From contig NZ_CP071598.1 in assembly GCF_017357405.1 (NCBI RefSeq), forward strand, positions 930,001-994,000: a stretch of 64,000 bases of DNA, read 5' to 3'. Source of the stretch: Halomontanus rarus (lineage in GTDB: Archaea; Halobacteriota; Halobacteria; Halobacteriales; Natrialbaceae). The position numbers were made by a program, and so were the translations under genes. The notes beneath the pieces were generated by a model that saw only the letters and a list, made by a program, of their open reading frames with translations, ran no database searches and was not told the DNA's origin. This document shows, one piece after another, positions 63,874 through 64,000 of the stretch (positions within the stretch are counted from its first letter, which is position 1; each line of letters opens with the position of its first letter).

Positions 63874-64000
63874 TCACTCACCCTCGAACGTCTCGAGTTC
63901 TTTGGCTCGCTCGAGTTCCCGTTCGCGCCCGACCTTGCAGCGGTACAGGATCGACACGTTTCCCGCCAGCAGGACGCCCAGCACGACGAAATTGAAGAGG
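63874..64000 (-). CDS. C-terminal end of a small membrane protein (cut by the window)
   Basis: The reading frame from 64000 leftwards to the TGA at 63874 gives L-F-N-F-V-V-L-G-V-L-L-A-G-N-V-S-I-L-Y-R then a charged tail with K-V-G-R-E-R-E and E-T-F-E-G-E. One helix and a basic-acidic tail are visible; the start lies beyond the window. Function unknown. Confidence 0.55.
   Translation of the reverse strand, partial: LFNFVVLGVLLAGNVSILYRCKVGRERELERAKELETFEGE

Overview
The window is high-GC haloarchaeal chromosome or megaplasmid DNA. Proteins are strongly acidic, exported proteins carry Tat twin-arginine lipobox signals, promoters have a TATA box 24-31 bases before leaderless starts, and the DNA is rich in CTCGAG-type words. 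A haloarchaeal RdfA protein is encoded at 52751. A Natrialbaceae-like species is the best guess, but the genus cannot be fixed from sequence alone. No tRNA, rRNA, CRISPR array or intact insertion sequence was found.

Layout. 1-4380: the end of a repeat-domain protein, then two orphan FecB-type Tat lipoproteins behind duplicated iron-box promoters. 4700-9530: an SMP-30 lactonase, an IclR regulator, a divergent semialdehyde dehydrogenase and a second IclR. 9775-15320: a hydroxypyruvate-isomerase-like protein coupled to a Gfo/Idh/MocA oxidoreductase, an SDR, a zinc alcohol dehydrogenase and a luciferase-like oxidoreductase. 16307-22723: a complete Dpp/Opp-type ABC importer. 23420-25669: an L-rhamnonate dehydratase-like enzyme coupled to a second luciferase-like oxidoreductase. 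25964-43916: polysaccharide enzymes (GH28, PL22 oligogalacturonate lyase, a CBM9-like protein, GH115, an SGNH esterase, LplD-like GH4, a second enolase-superfamily dehydratase, a PhyH dioxygenase, GH78, and a Tat-exported beta-helix/ricin protein). 44151-52484: a second alcohol dehydrogenase, LutC and a LutB-LutA fusion, rhamnose mutarotase, a methyltransferase, an amidohydrolase and a fumarylacetoacetase-type hydrolase. 52751-64000: RdfA, isomerase and Gfo/Idh/MocA genes, a DapA-family enzyme, a zinc ribbon protein, uronate dehydrogenase, a third IclR, glycerate 2-kinase and small membrane proteins.

How the genes work together (inference from families). The set fits use of rhamnogalacturonan/pectin and glucuronoxylan fragments. 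One Tat-exported beta-helix/lectin protein may act outside the cell. The Dpp-type importer would bring in oligomers, and the other hydrolases, which have no signal peptides, would finish the job in the cytoplasm. Uronic acids would pass through uronate dehydrogenase, lactonase, an enolase-superfamily dehydratase, the DapA-family enzyme and the semialdehyde dehydrogenase to 2-oxoglutarate. L-rhamnose would pass through mutarotase, a dehydrogenase, a lactonase, rhamnonate dehydratase, a second dehydrogenase and the FAH hydrolase to pyruvate plus L-lactate, and LutC with LutBA would oxidise the lactate. Three IclR regulators and several palindromes are candidate control elements.

The most unusual details are a deletion-fusion relic at 55114-55440, a leader ORF that looks like a decayed Tat signal, a LutBA fusion whose first CCG motif has lost its cysteines, a coupled mini-ORF in the importer operon, and families of intergenic palindromes.
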